Shown here piece by piece: positions 15,854 through 23,334 of a DNA stretch of 49,729 bases; positions within the stretch are counted from its first letter, which is position 1; each line of letters opens with the position of its first letter. The DNA lies in assembly GCA_937906345.1 (NCBI GenBank), contig CALCXY010000035.1, positions 1 to 49,729 on the forward strand, written 5' to 3'. The notes below the pieces were generated by a model, which searched no databases, had not been told where the DNA came from, and saw nothing but the letters and a program-made list of their open reading frames with translations. A program made the translations under genes and the position numbers. The stretch comes from Candidatus Woesearchaeota archaeon (lineage in GTDB: Archaea > Nanobdellota > Nanobdellia > Woesearchaeales > CALCXY01).

Positions 15854-16948
15854 CTATAATAGGGCATTGAATAACAATCCTAAAATTACAATTTGAGGCA
15901 CTGTTATTAATGGAAGCCACATAGCAGATTTTCTACCAATATTACTCCAGATTAAACCAATCTCTGTATAATCTGTTGCAACTCCTGCCATTAAAAATGT
16001 GAAAGAGTTTCCAAAAGCGCCTGTTTGATTATAAATTTCAAATGCTAAAGGGGATGAACCTTCAGAGCATACCTCTATAATTGTAGCAATCACTAAAGTA
16101 ACAATGAGTCCTAATAATGTAGGACCCATATATTGATGGAAAAAGTGAGTTGGAACAAATGCTCTAGCAAATGAAGCTAAAATTAACCCAATTAATATCC
16201 AATAGGTAACCATTTTATTAAGAGCCCACATTCCTGTAAAAAGTCCATTAAGATCTTCTTTAAAATTAAATGAATATGTTTTAAATCGAGACTTTACATC
16301 AGTCCAAAATGAAAAATCTTTGAATTCATGTTTAGGTGATTGCTCAATGAGTTTATATTTTTCCAGTTTTTGATAAATAAAACCTGTTATTAATGCAATT
16401 ATTAATGCTGATACTACTAAAAACAATGCTTTTACACCAAAAAAACCAAATAATAAGATAGTGATAGGAATATTAGCCCAAGGTGAAGCTAATAAAAATG
16501 TAATAACAGCAGGAATTGATGCGCCTTTCTTATGTAATTGAATAGCAATAGCTAATATTCCATGAGAACAAGCACTCATTAAAAAACCAAAAATAGCTGC
16601 GTTAAAAATAGTAGAACGTTTAGATCCTGCTAAAAACTTAGTGATATATTCCCTTGGAATATAATAATCAATAATTCCACCAATTAATAATCCTAATAAG
16701 ATTGCCCACCAAATTAATGCAAAAAATTCAATAAACGCAGTCCAAACAGGGTTTAATGGTTCAAAATAATAAGATGCTATTAAGATAATGATTGATGATA
16801 ATAAGATGATCCAAAATTTATCTAAATACCAAGGCCATGGCTTTCCTTTTTGATTTTTTTTAAATTTAATAATACAATTATCACTACAAAAATAATTTTT
16901 CTCATATTTGAGTGTTCCTTCCATTCCGCAAATTGGGTCTTTGGGCAT
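15854..16948 (-). CDS. SO_0444-type metal permease with N-terminal YHS/TRASH metal domain
   Basis: 364 residues. The first ~30 form a small Cys-rich metal sensor (DPICGMEGTLKYEKNYFCSDNC), as in YHS and TRASH domains. Two blocks of membrane helices follow, with signatures of the DUF318/SO_0444 Cu/Zn efflux permeases: GFLMSACSHGILAIAIQLHKKG with ASPWANIP, and CSEGSSPLAFEI with the acidic DYTEIG. The buried Cys-His and Cys-Ser-Glu motifs probably bind the metal. An AGAGGT motif before ATG 16948 supports the start. Third gene of the BlaI-like operon, so export of the metal sensed by that repressor is the likely job. Which metal is unknown. Confidence 0.85.
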   Translation of the reverse strand: MPKDPICGMEGTLKYEKNYFCSDNCIIKFKKNQKGKPWPWYLDKFWIILLSSIIILIASYYFEPLNPVWTAFIEFFALIWWAILLGLLIGGIIDYYIPREYITKFLAGSKRSTIFNAAIFGFLMSACSHGILAIAIQLHKKGASIPAVITFLLASPWANIPITILLFGFFGVKALFLVVSALIIALITGFIYQKLEKYKLIEQSPKHEFKDFSFWTDVKSRFKTYSFNFKEDLNGLFTGMWALNKMVTYWILIGLILASFARAFVPTHFFHQYMGPTLLGLIVTLVIATIIEVCSEGSSPLAFEIYNQTGAFGNSFTFLMAGVATDYTEIGLIWSNIGRKSAMWLPLITVPQIVILGLLFNALL

Positions 16949-16986
16949 AACCTCTACTTAGAATGTAACTTAATAAATATTATGGT

Positions 16987-17760
16987 TCAAGAAACAGATC
17001 TAGAAAATTTAAAAAAAGCATTCATTTTTCTTTTAGCACTAATAATATTTTTATTTGTCTTTTGAATATGAATAGCAAATGCATCTGCTAAGTGTTCTTC
17101 TTTACTCAGTTCTTTATGAAATGTTGAAAAACTTGCTAAAGGTGAGACTAGTTTAAAGAGATTTACTGAGAATTTATACAGAGATGAGCGGTTTTTAATA
17201 TGACCTAGCTCGTGTAGTAAAACAGCTTCTATTTCCTTTCTGTTTAATAAGTCAATTAAACCTAAAGTGATGAAGATTTGAGATTTAACATATTTAATAG
17301 AGAATGCTTGTGGCTTAGCTTCATTAAGAATTTGGATTTGAGGATTTTCTATCTTAAGCTTAATTGCATGTTTTTTAACAAAGTTGTGTATCCAATGTTT
17401 AGCAGCATTATCAGTTTTAATGGATTTTTTCTCAAATCGTTTAATATAAATTAATGGGCCTAAAAATACTCCAAATACTAATGATATAAGTGCTGTTATG
17501 CCTAACATTGTAAGAATTTTCCCTAATTGTGAACAATTATTAAACATAGCTTGGCAGCCTTGGAATAATGCAAAAAATACAAAAGGAAAAATCAATGTAA
17601 ACATGTGAGCATACATTATTCCTAATTTCTTTTTAAAACTAAGTTGTTTATATTTTTTTAATACAATAAAAAGTCCTAATGAGAGTAGTAAAGAAACTAT
17701 CACTAATCCCATCTTAAAAGGGTCATAAAAAAAACTTACCATACATTCGCTGCAAGCCAT
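16987..17760 (-). CDS. Membrane zinc metallopeptidase (M48/M56, BlaR1-like)
   Basis: About 257 residues. Four membrane segments lie in the first half (residues about 15-35, 50-70, 80-105 and on), followed by a cytoplasmic-type protease core with HELGHIKNRSSLYKF and the downstream third ligand region EEHLADAFA. The layout fits M48/M56 peptidases. In bacteria an M56 protein (BlaR1/MecR1) is paired with a BlaI/MecI repressor that it inactivates, and here the repressor gene lies directly upstream. Start ATG 17760 is chosen two bases after the repressor stop and behind GAGAGG. The short N-terminal MACSEC could be a metal site. Confidence 0.8.
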   Translation of the reverse strand: MACSECMVSFFYDPFKMGLVIVSLLLSLGLFIVLKKYKQLSFKKKLGIMYAHMFTLIFPFVFFALFQGCQAMFNNCSQLGKILTMLGITALISLVFGVFLGPLIYIKRFEKKSIKTDNAAKHWIHNFVKKHAIKLKIENPQIQILNEAKPQAFSIKYVKSQIFITLGLIDLLNRKEIEAVLLHELGHIKNRSSLYKFSVNLFKLVSPLASFSTFHKELSKEEHLADAFAIHIQKTNKNIISAKRKMNAFFKFSRSVS

Positions 17761-17761
17761 T

Positions 17762-18112
17762 TTATTTTGAAAACCTCTCGTTAAAGTAAACAGTTGCTGT
17801 TTTACCAAACTTTGTGATCATTTTGTCAACATTGCTCTCTATAATAGATCGTTCAAATTGTTTTTGATCTTTTAATGGAAAATAAATATAACGCAAGCCG
17901 CCACGAGCTGTTTCGACTTCTCTGCCTACAATGCCTTTTTCATGCAACCTATCTAGAATAACTGCTACGCTTGTTAAAGCTACTTTTTGATTAGATTTTA
18001 ATGTGTTAAAAATATCTCTTACTTTGGCTTTCTTTTTCTTCCAAAGTAAATTTAAAACATCGATCTCTAAAGGACTCAGAATAGATTCATATTTTTTAAT
18101 AGTAGCTTTCAT
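17762..18112 (-). CDS. BlaI/MecI/CopY-family winged-helix repressor
   Basis: 116 residues with the BlaI fold. The winged helix covers residues about 10-75 (LSPLEIDVLNLLWKKKKAKV, recognition helix in VALTSVAVILDRLHEKGIV) and a dimerisation helix ends the protein. It lacks the C-terminal CxC metal motif of CopY, so direct metal sensing is not obvious; cleavage by the adjacent membrane peptidase is an alternative, as in BlaI/BlaR1. First gene of an operon with that peptidase and a metal permease. Reverse TATA near 18143-18153 gives a short leader of about 10 bases. Two candidate operators lie just upstream. Confidence 0.88.
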   Translation of the reverse strand: MKATIKKYESILSPLEIDVLNLLWKKKKAKVRDIFNTLKSNQKVALTSVAVILDRLHEKGIVGREVETARGGLRYIYFPLKDQKQFERSIIESNVDKMITKFGKTATVYFNERFSK

Positions 18113-18117
18113 GTTCC

Positions 18118-18187
18118 CACAATAAGGATAATTGTGTGTTGAGTATATAAACTTTATGATTCTTTTACGTGGTTTGTAAAGCTTTGA
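18118..18187 (-). promoter_or_regulatory. Promoter and candidate operators of the BlaI-like operon
   Basis: Reading toward the repressor gene, a TATA element (TTTATATACTC, 18143-18153) is followed by a predicted start near 18122. Over that start lies an inverted repeat, CACAAT (18118-18123) and ATTGTG (18131-18136) with seven bases between. Upstream of the TATA box, 18174-18187 reads TTGTAAAGCTTTGA, nearly identical to the complement of the site at 8058-8071. BlaI/CopY proteins bind palindromes with TACA/TGTA halves, so either could be the autoregulatory operator. Confidence 0.45.
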
Positions 18188-18246
18188 AAAAATTTATGTT
18201 TGAATTAATATTTCATGTAAAAGTGATTTTTAGTAACTGCATTCCC

Positions 18247-18347
18247 GCCAGCCAAAAAAAGCTATAAGCTTGACGTAAGAGCCCCCTCCCCCCACCCAAG
18301 GAATGTAGGAGCCAATATGCTAGACAAAAAGGCTCCACACCTTTATG
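18247..18347 (+). repeat. Dispersed structured repeat, copy A (one arm)
   Basis: This non-coding stretch matches, in inverted orientation, the element at 28783-28946. The best-kept core is CCCAAGGAATG-x-AGGAGCC, then GCTAGACAAAAAGGCTCC and ACAC-x-TTTATG; AGCTTGACG also matches. Within it GGAGCC (18308-18313) pairs with GGCTCC (18331-18336) to form a small hairpin. The second long arm present in copy B is missing or degraded after 18347. It lies in the 455-base gap between the repressor operon and the gene at 18567; the remaining gap holds promoter elements and no convincing gene. Confidence 0.75.
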
Positions 18348-18420
18348 TGCTGGAGTCTACACTTTTTAAACAAAATATGAAAGATGGTTCAAAATTATCA
18401 CAACCTTTAAATAATAGAAC

Positions 18421-18439
18421 CTTTACAGAAGGTGTAAAG
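18421..18439. promoter_or_regulatory. CTTTACA-N5-TGTAAAG inverted repeat
   Basis: A perfect 7+7 inverted repeat (18421-18427 and 18433-18439) whose half-site TGTAAAG also occurs in the candidate operators at 8064-8070 and 18175-18181. The half-site contains TGTA, the BlaI/CopY core. It lies about 90 bases upstream of the TATA box for the operon at 18567. Confidence 0.4.
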
Positions 18440-18508
18440 CTTAGGATTGTGGGTATTTCAAAATTAAATTTGAATAATCTAATAAAATATAATAACTGCT
18501 CACATACC

Positions 18509-18560
18509 GAAAAATATTTAAACCCTTACAAGCTTGTTCACTTTTATTACAAGGGGAGGG
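18509..18560 (+). promoter_or_regulatory. Promoter and strong RBS of the thioredoxin/GGC operon
   Basis: ATATTTAAACC at 18509-18519 is a good TATA box, predicting transcription start near 18540. Just after it, 18526-18535 is a perfect palindrome ACAAGCTTGT, related to the TGTAAAGCTTT sites. A strong ribosome site GGGGAGGG at 18553-18560 precedes ATG 18567 by six bases, fixing that start over an upstream in-frame codon at 18534. Confidence 0.5.
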
Positions 18561-18566
18561 TATACA

Positions 18567-18764
18567 ATGAACAAAATTCAATTAATATTAGTTATTGTGA
18601 TTGGGCTTTTAGTGGTCTTATCAGGATGCTCATCTAGTGGCTATCAAAGCACTGGCGCTGCATCTTACCAAAACAACGAAAAGTATGTTGGTGGTGGATG
18701 TGGAGTAGCACAACCTGCAGAAGGAGACTTACCAACTAGTGGTGGTTTAGCACCTGTGTTGTAA
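18567..18764 (+). CDS. Small lipoprotein with GGGCG motif
   Basis: 65 residues. The signal peptide IQLILVIVIGLLVVLSGC ends in a lipobox. The mature part is only about 45 residues, Ser/Gly/Gln-rich, with one further Cys in YVGGGCGVAQPAEG followed by LPTSGG. Two nearby proteins share the LPT/LPG and GGC elements at their C-termini. It is the first gene of the operon and has the strongest ribosome site. No domain is recognised. It may be an abundant surface thiol carrier or scaffold; this is inference from size and expression signals. Confidence 0.75.
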   Translation: MNKIQLILVIVIGLLVVLSGCSSSGYQSTGAASYQNNEKYVGGGCGVAQPAEGDLPTSGGLAPVL

Positions 18765-18766
18765 CC

Positions 18767-19234
18767 ATGAAAAAACTCACAAAGCATCAATTAATGATGC
18801 AAAAGCAGCGTGAACAAAGTATTCAAGCTCATCAAGAACATGAAGAGCGAGAAGAAAGACACGAATCTATTGCAGAAGAAACAAAAGGTAAAAAAAATAA
18901 AATATTCATGTATTCAGGGATAGCAGCTGTGATCCTTTTGGCGATTGCAAGTATTCCTGTTTACTCATATTATTTCACACCAGGACCTTTCGATGATTTT
19001 GCCAAATGCTTGAAAGAAAATGGAGCAGTTATGTATGGGGCTGATTTTTGCCAATACACAAAAGGTCAAAGAGCAATGTTTGGAAAATCAATGAAACACA
19101 TTAATTATCAAGAGTTCACAGAAGGAGAAGATATAACAGTAACTCCTACCTGGATTATTAAAGGAGAAAGAATTGAAAATGCACAATCATTTGAAGCATT
19201 AGCAAAGTTAACTGGGTGTAAAGCGCCTATTTAG
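18767..19234 (+). CDS. Membrane-anchored thioredoxin-like protein with CQYT active site
   Basis: 155 residues. A charged cytoplasmic segment (residues 1-45, rich in Gln, Glu, Arg and His) precedes one membrane helix (about 46-68). An extracytoplasmic thioredoxin domain follows, with MYGADFCQYTKGQRAMFG, cis-Pro TPTWIIKGERI and a C-terminal Cys (LTGCKAPI). It matches the CGHC lipoprotein at 6734 along its length, but the second active-site Cys is Thr, so it is monothiol, as in some glutaredoxins. Such proteins can hold a mixed disulfide or bind a metal cluster. The ATG follows the previous stop by two bases. Confidence 0.8.
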   Translation: MKKLTKHQLMMQKQREQSIQAHQEHEEREERHESIAEETKGKKNKIFMYSGIAAVILLAIASIPVYSYYFTPGPFDDFAKCLKENGAVMYGADFCQYTKGQRAMFGKSMKHINYQEFTEGEDITVTPTWIIKGERIENAQSFEALAKLTGCKAPI

Positions 19235-19243
19235 GAGGAAAAA

Positions 19244-20023
19244 ATGGAAGAGAAAAAAGAGCACGATGCTCATAAAACACATCATACAGTTCATCATAAA
19301 AAACCAATGTTTAGTAGAAATATTATGATTCTTTTTGGAATTGGAGTTCTCCTTTTACTATTTAATCAATGGCAAATTTCAAGTTTAAATACTATGCTTA
19401 CTTATGGACTTCCTTCAGGAGCAAGTGGAGGTTCAAATTCTGGATCCTCTACTTTAAGTTTAAGTGGAGGAAAATCATTAGATGATGTAAATGTAGAAGA
19501 TATTAAATCTACAGCCCAAGGAATAGCTGCATTATTTGAATTAGATCAAATAAAAAATACTGATGATGCCATAAAATTGATGATTCCTACAGGGACTCCA
19601 GAATATGGAGAAGCTATGGGTGTAACCTTTGATGATCCTGTTACATCTTTAAATAACTTAGCACGAGTTTATCCTGCATTAAAACAACAAGTGCAAGGTG
19701 ATAATCCTGAAGCTTTTGAGAGATTTGCACATCTTGCATCAACACCAAAAGGTATTTCCTGTGAATACTGTTGTGGAATAGGTCCAATTGGGGCAGATGC
19801 TAAGGGTAATAGTAGATGTGGTTGTAAACACAATCCAGGTGTTCTAACACTTGCGTTATGGCTTGTGGCTAACACAGAGTATAATGATGCAGAGGTTTTA
19901 AGAGAAGTATACAAATGGAAAACACTTTGGTTTCCAAAAAATATGGTGACTTTAGCAACTCAGATAGCTGGAGGAGATGACTCAGTATTAAGAGACTTAC
20001 CAGGAATGGTAGGAGGATGTTAG
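19244..20023 (+). CDS. Membrane-anchored Cys-rich protein ending in Val-Gly-Gly-Cys
   Basis: 259 residues. Residues 7-19 are His-rich, a membrane segment spans about 26-42, and a Gly/Ser linker follows. The outer domain contains CEYCCG (Cys173, 176, 177) and RCGCKHNPG (Cys192, 194), spacing suited to metal or cluster binding. The last residues are LPGMVGGC, the same ending as the protein at 20079. The double Cys block recalls the PCYCGC-motif lipoproteins of Bacillus, but only loosely. AGGAGG at 19233-19238 marks the start. It lies between thioredoxin genes, so its cysteines are probably their substrates. Function unknown. Confidence 0.7.
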   Translation: MEEKKEHDAHKTHHTVHHKKPMFSRNIMILFGIGVLLLLFNQWQISSLNTMLTYGLPSGASGGSNSGSSTLSLSGGKSLDDVNVEDIKSTAQGIAALFELDQIKNTDDAIKLMIPTGTPEYGEAMGVTFDDPVTSLNNLARVYPALKQQVQGDNPEAFERFAHLASTPKGISCEYCCGIGPIGADAKGNSRCGCKHNPGVLTLALWLVANTEYNDAEVLREVYKWKTLWFPKNMVTLATQIAGGDDSVLRDLPGMVGGC

Positions 20024-20078
20024 AATATTTTTTTATTTTTACATTAATTATTTAACAAAAACAATAGGAGGAACAAAA

Positions 20079-20315
20079 ATGAAACAAAGCACAATTGTAA
20101 CAATTGTTTTAGTAGCATTAGTATTAATTGCATTAGTTCAAGCTTTCCAAGTAAATGGATTAAAAGGCAAAATTGGACATGCATTAGAAACAGGTGCAGT
20201 ATCAGGAGGTTCTGGAGCTACATCAACTAGCACACAATCTGGATCTGGTTCTAGTGGAGGCGGTAGTTTACCAACTAACATTCAAAACTTACCAACAATG
20301 GTTGGCGGTTGTTGA
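20079..20315 (+). CDS. Short membrane-anchored protein ending in Met-Val-Gly-Gly-Cys
   Basis: 78 residues. One N-terminal membrane helix (residues about 6-24) leads to a Ser/Gly/Thr-rich linker with no fold, and the chain ends NIQNLPTMVGGC. The only Cys is the last residue. The final MVGGC is identical to that of the larger protein at 19244, so this looks like the same anchor and tail without the Cys-rich domain. A strong AGGAGGA ribosome site precedes the ATG. It could display its terminal Cys for lipidation, cross-linking or metal transfer; none is established. No homologue is recognised. Confidence 0.72.
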   Translation: MKQSTIVTIVLVALVLIALVQAFQVNGLKGKIGHALETGAVSGGSGATSTSTQSGSGSSGGGSLPTNIQNLPTMVGGC

Positions 20316-20344
20316 TACTCAAATAAAAAAGGTAAAGAGATACA

Positions 20345-21505
20345 ATGACTGAAAAAAAGTTTAATTTTAAGGATAAGAATACTCTTCTTATCCTCTTATC
20401 TACTATTCTCTTAGTGGTGTTGTTTCTCAGCACTATCCAATTAGGGAGTATTGGAGATATTGTTTCTGGAGAAAAAAAAGAAGTAAAGCTTCCAGAGGTA
20501 AAAGTAACTTTATTAACGGTTGATTGTGAAAAATGCATTGAAATGGATGGAGTAGTAGAAGCTATCTCTAGTGATCCTGTAACCTTAGTAACTGAAAGGG
20601 TTGAAGCTTTTTCAGATGAAGGTAAAAAACTATTAGAAAAATATGAAATTACACAAGTTCCTAATATTATTATTGACGGGCAGCTTTCTCCTGAATTAAT
20701 AACAAATTTTGGTGAATTTTTACAAGATAATGGGAAAGTGTTTACTTTCAAAAACTTACCTGCTCCTTATGTAGATACTCAAACTGAAAAAATTGTTGGA
20801 GAAGTAAGTGTAGTATCTATAGTAGATAAAACTTGCACTATTTGCCAAGAAATTAATCCTTTACTAGGACAACTTGAAAATATTGGTATCTTTATCTCTG
20901 ATAAAAAAGAATTAAATCACGATAGTGATGAAGCAAAAGAACTTATTGAAAAATATGATATTAAAGTTATTCCAACTCTTATTATGAGCAAAGAAGCAAG
21001 ACAATATCCTGATTTAATTGAAGCTTGGGCAGATGTTGGTATTATAGATGCAGATGGATCCTTTGTTTTAACAAATATTTTGCCGCCATATAAAGAAGTA
21101 TCAACAGGGAATTTAGTTGGAAAGGTAAAATTATCAATTTTATTTGATAGTGATTGTGATGAGTGTTACAAACCAGAGGAATTTCATATTCCTATTCTAG
21201 AAAATTTAGGAATTTACATTGATAGCCAAGAAAAAATTGGACTTACAACTGCTAAAGGAAAAGAATTAATTGAAAAATATAGCATCACAAAGATACCGAC
21301 TGTTATTTTAACTGGAGATACTGATTCCTATAAAGCATTCACATCTGTATGGGATAGTGTAGGAACCATTGAAGATGATGGTGCATATGTGTTTAATGGA
21401 TTTCATATTGTAAATGGGCCTTATAAGGATTTAGAGACCAATGAAGTTATTATTCCTGAAACTCCAGATCCAAATGCACAAGCTGCTGCTCAAGTTGCTT
21501 CATAA
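20345..21505 (+). CDS. Membrane-anchored protein with three tandem thioredoxin-like domains
   Basis: 386 residues. One membrane helix (about 13-33) anchors three repeats of roughly 105 residues. Each has a CxxC site and a later cis-Pro: CEKC at 61-64 with VPN at 105-107, CTIC at 164-167 with IPT at 209-211, CDEC at 271-274 with IPT near 317-319. Each repeat ends with a similar LPxPY linker. Three redox centres in a row suggest an electron relay from the CcdA protein encoded next to substrates outside the cell. Each repeat resembles the glutaredoxin-like half of PDO proteins. Catalytic direction is unknown. Confidence 0.85.
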   Translation: MTEKKFNFKDKNTLLILLSTILLVVLFLSTIQLGSIGDIVSGEKKEVKLPEVKVTLLTVDCEKCIEMDGVVEAISSDPVTLVTERVEAFSDEGKKLLEKYEITQVPNIIIDGQLSPELITNFGEFLQDNGKVFTFKNLPAPYVDTQTEKIVGEVSVVSIVDKTCTICQEINPLLGQLENIGIFISDKKELNHDSDEAKELIEKYDIKVIPTLIMSKEARQYPDLIEAWADVGIIDADGSFVLTNILPPYKEVSTGNLVGKVKLSILFDSDCDECYKPEEFHIPILENLGIYIDSQEKIGLTTAKGKELIEKYSITKIPTVILTGDTDSYKAFTSVWDSVGTIEDDGAYVFNGFHIVNGPYKDLETNEVIIPETPDPNAQAAAQVAS

Positions 21506-21542
21506 TTACTAATTATTATTTAATTATTAATTGAGGATGATT

Positions 21543-22520
21543 ATGAAATCTAAAAAATTCCTATTTTTTTATTTAATAATGTTCTTGATACTTATGAGTA
21601 GTTTAGTATTAGCTCAAAGTGACTTGCCTATTGGAATACAAAAAATTATTGAATATAATTTTCAAACGAGTTATGAAATTTTATTGAGTGTTTCTTTTTT
21701 TGTAGCTTTTGTTGCAGGAATATTGGGAATACTTAGTCCATGCATTTTGCCTTTTATCCCTGCTTATTTTTCATATAGTTTCAAAGAAAAAAAGAACATT
21801 ACGAAGATGACTCTAATTTTCTTTTTAGGATTTTCAGCTGTTTTTGTTACTATGGGAATTATAGCAGGGTTTATAGGAGAGCAATCTCTTTTATTGCTGC
21901 AAGCTCCTTGGATTGTAAGATTAGCTGGAGCATTTTTAGTGATTATGGGAATAATAACAGCTTTAGGTTTAGGTTTTGAAGGACTCTTTAAACATAAAGT
22001 AAAACCTGCTAATGATAATATAGGAACTTTTCTCTTTGGAATGTTTTTTGCATTAGGATGGAGTGCTTGTTTAGGTCCAATTTTAGCAGGAATATTAGGA
22101 ATTGGAGTGTATCTTCATAATTGGTTTTACTCAGGAATCTTATTATTATTTTATTCTCTCGGGAATTTAGCACCTCTTTTCCTTCTCGCTATTTATTGGG
22201 ATAAACATCATTTAGAAAATAGTAAATGGCTTAAAGGAAAAGTGTATACATTCAAGATATTAGGTAAAAAATTCTATACTGTTACCATAAAAATCATATC
22301 AGGTTTACTTTTTATTTTAATAGGAGTAGTAATGCTTATCTACAAAGGAACATCTGTTGTAAATACATGGGATGTTTTTAATACTAAGCAATATTTTTAT
22401 CTTTTACAAGAAAAGCTTATAGCCTGGCAGTATAATAATATATTAGGAGCAGTATTATTTATCATTTTCATTGGATTATTGTATTGGGGTTTGAAAAGAA
22501 AAAAGAGGAATAAAGAATAG
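21543..22520 (+). CDS. ccdA: CcdA/DsbD-type transmembrane electron carrier
   Basis: About 325 residues. A signal peptide or first helix precedes a CcdA core with GILGILSPCILPFIPAYFSY and FALGWSACLGPILAG, each holding one of the two reactive Cys in Pro-rich helix kinks. C-terminal helices extend beyond the minimal family. CcdA passes electrons from cytoplasmic thioredoxin to thiol proteins outside. It directly follows the triple-thioredoxin gene, the natural acceptor. GAGG at 21533-21536 and spacing support ATG 21543 over TTG 21531. It is closely similar in its motifs to the C-terminal domain of the fusion protein at 13293. Confidence 0.9.
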   Translation: MKSKKFLFFYLIMFLILMSSLVLAQSDLPIGIQKIIEYNFQTSYEILLSVSFFVAFVAGILGILSPCILPFIPAYFSYSFKEKKNITKMTLIFFLGFSAVFVTMGIIAGFIGEQSLLLLQAPWIVRLAGAFLVIMGIITALGLGFEGLFKHKVKPANDNIGTFLFGMFFALGWSACLGPILAGILGIGVYLHNWFYSGILLLFYSLGNLAPLFLLAIYWDKHHLENSKWLKGKVYTFKILGKKFYTVTIKIISGLLFILIGVVMLIYKGTSVVNTWDVFNTKQYFYLLQEKLIAWQYNNILGAVLFIIFIGLLYWGLKRKKRNKE

Positions 22521-22530
22521 GGGATATCAT

Positions 22531-23334
22531 ATGAAAAGTAATTTTTTAGGATTTTTATCACTCATTAAAAAAGAGTATCAACTCTTTTCATTTATGTTGC
22601 TTTTCGATGTTTTATTTATTCTCCTTGTTGTTAATATTAGAATTTTAGCCTTAGGCTTTATTGAGATCATAAGTCCATTATTAGCATATACCCCTCCAGG
22701 AGTTCAATATTTTTTCTCAGTGATTATATTTCTCATTGTTATGTATATTTTTATCTTGATTCATATTGTATTCAAATACTTAGTGGTAGGTAAAAGTTTT
22801 GAAATACTTCACAAAGAAAAAAAGGAGAATCTTAAACAATTTATTAAATTGAATTTGATGATTTACACACCAATCTTAGTTTTATTAGTTTTTTTAATTG
22901 TGATTAATCCAACAATTTACTCTTGGCTTTCAATTCAAAATCTAGGGAGATTGTTTATTCCTGCAACTATTCTCCTTATTGTTTTTGTAATTGGAATATT
23001 ATATCTTTACACCCTTATCAATTTTATTCAGGTAAAAGCATTTAATTTTGACTCCATAAAAACAATTATTAAAAGAGCTTTTAAGAAAACTACATCTGCA
23101 AAAGTCTATGGTTTTTATTGGTTTGACATTAAAGTGATTATAGGATATGTTATTTTCTTTATCATTGTTACATTAATTGCAAGATCTTATCTTTTTACTA
23201 CAACAAATGCATATGTAAATTACATGGGACCATACAAAAGCTTTATATCCTTTACCTCATACCTTATTGGATATATTATCCTTTTATATAATCGGTTAAG
23301 TTTTGTTAAAAATGGTTCCATATCAAGCAGTTAG
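22531..23334 (+). CDS. Six-helix membrane protein of unknown function
   Basis: 267 residues with about six membrane segments and basic loops; no Cys, no catalytic motif and no recognised family. GGGGAT shortly before ATG 22531 is a plausible ribosome site. It lies ten bases after the CcdA gene, and its 3' end overlaps the Lgt-like gene by about 23 bases, so it is a true operon member. It might be a scaffold or an anion/lipid transporter; nothing in the sequence decides. Confidence 0.6.
   Translation: MKSNFLGFLSLIKKEYQLFSFMLLFDVLFILLVVNIRILALGFIEIISPLLAYTPPGVQYFFSVIIFLIVMYIFILIHIVFKYLVVGKSFEILHKEKKENLKQFIKLNLMIYTPILVLLVFLIVINPTIYSWLSIQNLGRLFIPATILLIVFVIGILYLYTLINFIQVKAFNFDSIKTIIKRAFKKTTSAKVYGFYWFDIKVIIGYVIFFIIVTLIARSYLFTTTNAYVNYMGPYKSFISFTSYLIGYIILLYNRLSFVKNGSISSS

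Noticed and set aside
18317-18637. Forward 106-residue ORF in the gap before the GGC operon
   Set aside because: It covers the repeat element, the promoter and the start of the next gene in another frame, has no ribosome site and a composition unlike protein.
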